This document shows positions 62,710 through 64,000 of a stretch of DNA of 64,000 nt, piece after piece (the first letter of the stretch is position 1; the number at the start of each line of letters is the position of its first letter). Below the pieces are notes generated by a model that was not told the DNA's origin, searched no databases, and saw nothing but the letters and a program-made list of their open reading frames with translations. Source of the DNA: Amycolatopsis sp. A133 (GTDB lineage Bacteria; Actinomycetota; Actinomycetes; Mycobacteriales; Pseudonocardiaceae). The DNA lies in contig NZ_JAVHJU010000024.1 in assembly GCF_031082405.1 (NCBI RefSeq), positions 1-64,000 of the forward strand, given 5' to 3'. The position numbers were made by a program, and so were the translations under genes.

Positions 62710-63351
62710 ATGCGGGTAGTCATCGCCGAAGACGCCGTGCTGCTGCGGGCCGGGATGACCCGCCTGCTGGCCGACGAGGGCATCGAGACGGCCGCGGCCG
62801 TCGACAACGGCGACGACCTCCTCGGCGCGGTCCAGGAACATCGCCCTGACCTGGCGATCGTCGACGTCCGCATGCCGCCGACGTTCACCGACGAGGGCCT
62901 GCGCGCGGCGCTGGCGGCGCGCAAGGAGGTCCCGGGGTTGCCGGTGCTGGTGCTGTCGCAGTACGTCGAGGAGTCCTACGCGGTGGAGCTGCTCTCGGGC
63001 GGCGCCGGCGGAGTCGGCTACCTGCTGAAGGAGCGCGTGGCCGACGTCGCGGACTTCCTGGACGCGGTCCGCCGGGTAGCGGCGGGCGGCACGGCGATCG
63101 ACCCGGACGTGATCGCCCAGCTGATGGCCCGCGGCCGCCGCAACCCCTTGGACGCGCTGACGGCCCGAGAGTCCGAAGTCCTGGGGTTGATGGCCCAGGG
63201 CCTGTCGAACACGGCGATCGCGAACTCGCTGGTGGTTTCGCACGGCGCGGTGGAGAAGCACATCGGCAACATCTTCTCGAAGCTCGGCCTCGAGGCGAGC
63301 GCGGAGGAACACCGCCGCGTCCGCGCGGTGCTGACCTATCTGGGCCGCTGA
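62710..63351 (+). CDS. NarL/LuxR-family response regulator
   Basis: 213 residues. Receiver with EDAVLLRAG, phosphoacceptor Asp in LAIVDVRMPPTFTDEG and Lys in YLLKERVADV; DNA-binding domain LTARESEVLGLMAQGLSNTAIANSLVVSHGAVEKHIGNIFSKLGLE. The VRMPPTFTDEGLRAA segment is the LnrK/DegU-like subgroup usual beside Sensor-domain kinases, often controlling ABC exporters or envelope genes. GGGGGCCGG precedes the ATG. Confidence 0.94.
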   Translation: MRVVIAEDAVLLRAGMTRLLADEGIETAAAVDNGDDLLGAVQEHRPDLAIVDVRMPPTFTDEGLRAALAARKEVPGLPVLVLSQYVEESYAVELLSGGAGGVGYLLKERVADVADFLDAVRRVAAGGTAIDPDVIAQLMARGRRNPLDALTARESEVLGLMAQGLSNTAIANSLVVSHGAVEKHIGNIFSKLGLEASAEEHRRVRAVLTYLGR

Positions 63352-63466
63352 GCAACGGACAGTGACCAGAAGTCCCGTAGGGTGGACAACGGGTCACCCG
63401 TTCCGCGGGCGGCACCCCCGTGATCGCTCACCTACCATGAGCGGACCCGCCGAGAGGAGCGCGCAG

Positions 63467-63691
63467 ATGTCCGACGAGACCCGCTGCGTCCGCTTCTTCG
63501 GCGGCCCGCTCGACGGCCGCGTCCAGGAGCTCGGGGATGCCGAGCCCGTGCCCGGCACCGTCATCCGGCACATCCACCTGCACGGTGGCCCGAAGATCGA
63601 GACCCGCTACGAACTCGGCCTCACCGAGCACGGCTGGGAGTACCGCCTCGCCGCCACGCAGCACGAACCCGAACCGGACGGCCTGCGGTAG
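63467..63691 (+). CDS. Small hypothetical protein
   Basis: 74 residues; CVRFFGGPLDGRVQEL at the start and IETRYELGLTEHGWEYRLA near the end give a small beta-rich protein of a kind found widely in actinobacteria without known function. GAGAGGAG stands seven bases before the ATG. The 115-bp gap before it shows nothing beyond a possible TACCAT -10 box. Confidence 0.7.
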   Translation: MSDETRCVRFFGGPLDGRVQELGDAEPVPGTVIRHIHLHGGPKIETRYELGLTEHGWEYRLAATQHEPEPDGLR

Positions 63692-63700
63692 TAGGGAGAA

Positions 63701-63719
63701 CCCCCGTATCCACCGGGGG
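63701..63719 (+). terminator. Small hairpin after the 74-residue gene
   Basis: CCCCCG, seven bases, CGGGGG, starting nine bases after the stop codon. Confidence 0.5.
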
Positions 63720-63788
63720 TGAACAGCACCTCGAACAGGCCGGTCAGCACCGCTGTCATCCCAGGTCGAAACGGCCAGGCTGAGCTCC

Positions 63789-64000
63789 ATGCAGACAGCG
63801 GGCCGGGACAGGTTCCTCGACGTCGTCCGGGCGGGGGCCATCCTCGCCATCATCGCCCAGCACTGGATCATGCCGGTGCTGTCCTACTCCGACGGGCACC
63901 TCGCGACCGGCAACGCCCTCGCGACGCCCGGCTGGTGGGTCGTGACCTGGGCGTCGCAAGTGATGCCCTTGGTCTTCTTCGCCGGCGGCGCGGCCAACCT
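63789..64000 (+). CDS. Acyltransferase-3-like membrane protein (partial, runs off the window)
   Basis: The first 70 codons are seen. DRFLDVVRAGAILAIIAQHWIMPVLSY is the helix-1 pattern of acyltransferase family 3 (OafA/YrhL type), with the conserved His in QHW. VTWASQVMPLVFFAGGAANL fits the second helix and its FFAGG motif. These enzymes acetylate or acylate surface sugars. CAGGCT before the ATG hints at another short-leadered start. The rest lies beyond 64000. Confidence 0.75.
   Translation, partial: MQTAGRDRFLDVVRAGAILAIIAQHWIMPVLSYSDGHLATGNALATPGWWVVTWASQVMPLVFFAGGAAN

Overview
The window is a 64 kb stretch of a high-GC actinobacterial chromosome. Codon third positions are almost all G or C. 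Many genes start at GTG or overlap the previous stop by four bases (ATGA/GTGA). The tmRNA tag reads ADSSQREFALAA. Gene content (CE1758/CE1759-type flavin pair, WXG100/YbaB cluster, secreted glycosidases, hut operon with an IclR regulator) fits the family Pseudonocardiaceae and most resembles Amycolatopsis. This placement is inferred from gene content, not from a marker-gene comparison.

Layout. (1) 1-3.1 kb: a decaying carbohydrate locus with a GntR/FCD regulator remnant, an intact acetylxylan-esterase-type gene and a broken GH95 fucosidase, followed by a stand-alone AAA ATPase. (2) 3.1-13.9 kb: sugar scavenging, with a LacI regulator and palindromic operator, a YtfQ/R/T-YjfF type sugar ABC transporter (one binding lipoprotein, one double ATPase, two permeases), a secreted GH2-LamG glycosidase and a large secreted DNRLRE/Ig-like protein. 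(3) 13.9-19.9 kb: a serine hydrolase operon, a RibD-like reductase, an FMN reductase/LLM oxidoreductase pair, and a gene with a degenerate phospholipase-D fold. (4) 20.0-25.9 kb: a type IIA topoisomerase pair, parE-parC. parC carries a 435-residue intein with LAGLIDADG endonuclease motifs at the GyrA-type insertion site. (5) 26.0-29.1 kb: two secreted proteins (ThuA-ricin lectin and GH3). (6) 29.3-33.7 kb: a DinB/DUF664 protein; a tightly coupled WXG100-like, NlpC/P60, YbaB-like, YbaB-like operon; and a DsbA-like thioredoxin with a MauE/DoxX membrane partner. (7) 33.8-45.4 kb: a polar amino-acid binding lipoprotein, HrpB helicase, ABC-2 exporter, TetR-controlled FAD monooxygenase, a NarL-type two-component system whose kinase has an extra C-terminal sensor-like domain, two coupled hypothetical genes, and a Pit phosphate transporter with an upstream PHO-box-like repeat. 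(8) 45.6-49.1 kb: an Lnt-like nitrilase-fold membrane enzyme, a secreted lipase and a second FAD monooxygenase. (9) 49.2-56.9 kb: a complete histidine-utilisation operon hutH-hutU-M20-hutF-hutI with a divergent IclR regulator; the M20 amidohydrolase occupies the position expected for hutG. (10) 57-64 kb: MFS exporter, diguanylate cyclase, a 33-bp minisatellite, ssrA (tmRNA), a sensor/kinase/regulator operon, a small protein and the start of an acyltransferase.

How the genes work together. Secreted GH2, GH3, ThuA-lectin and esterase proteins would release sugars and acetate outside the cell, and the LacI-controlled ABC system would import the sugars. Histidine is converted through urocanate, imidazolone-propionate, formiminoglutamate and formylglutamate to glutamate. 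Regulation is readable at several divergent promoters: a LacI operator, a tandem TetR operator, an IclR inverted repeat, a PHO box, and a PafBC-like DNA-damage promoter in front of parE.

The items most worth a second look are the parC intein, the degenerate PLD-like protein next to parE, the WXG100/NlpC/YbaB operon, the minisatellite beside ssrA, the tandem 42-bp palindromic element at 42981-43064, and two orphan PafBC-like promoter motifs that point antisense into operons. No CRISPR array, rRNA, ordinary tRNA, transposase or prophage was seen.
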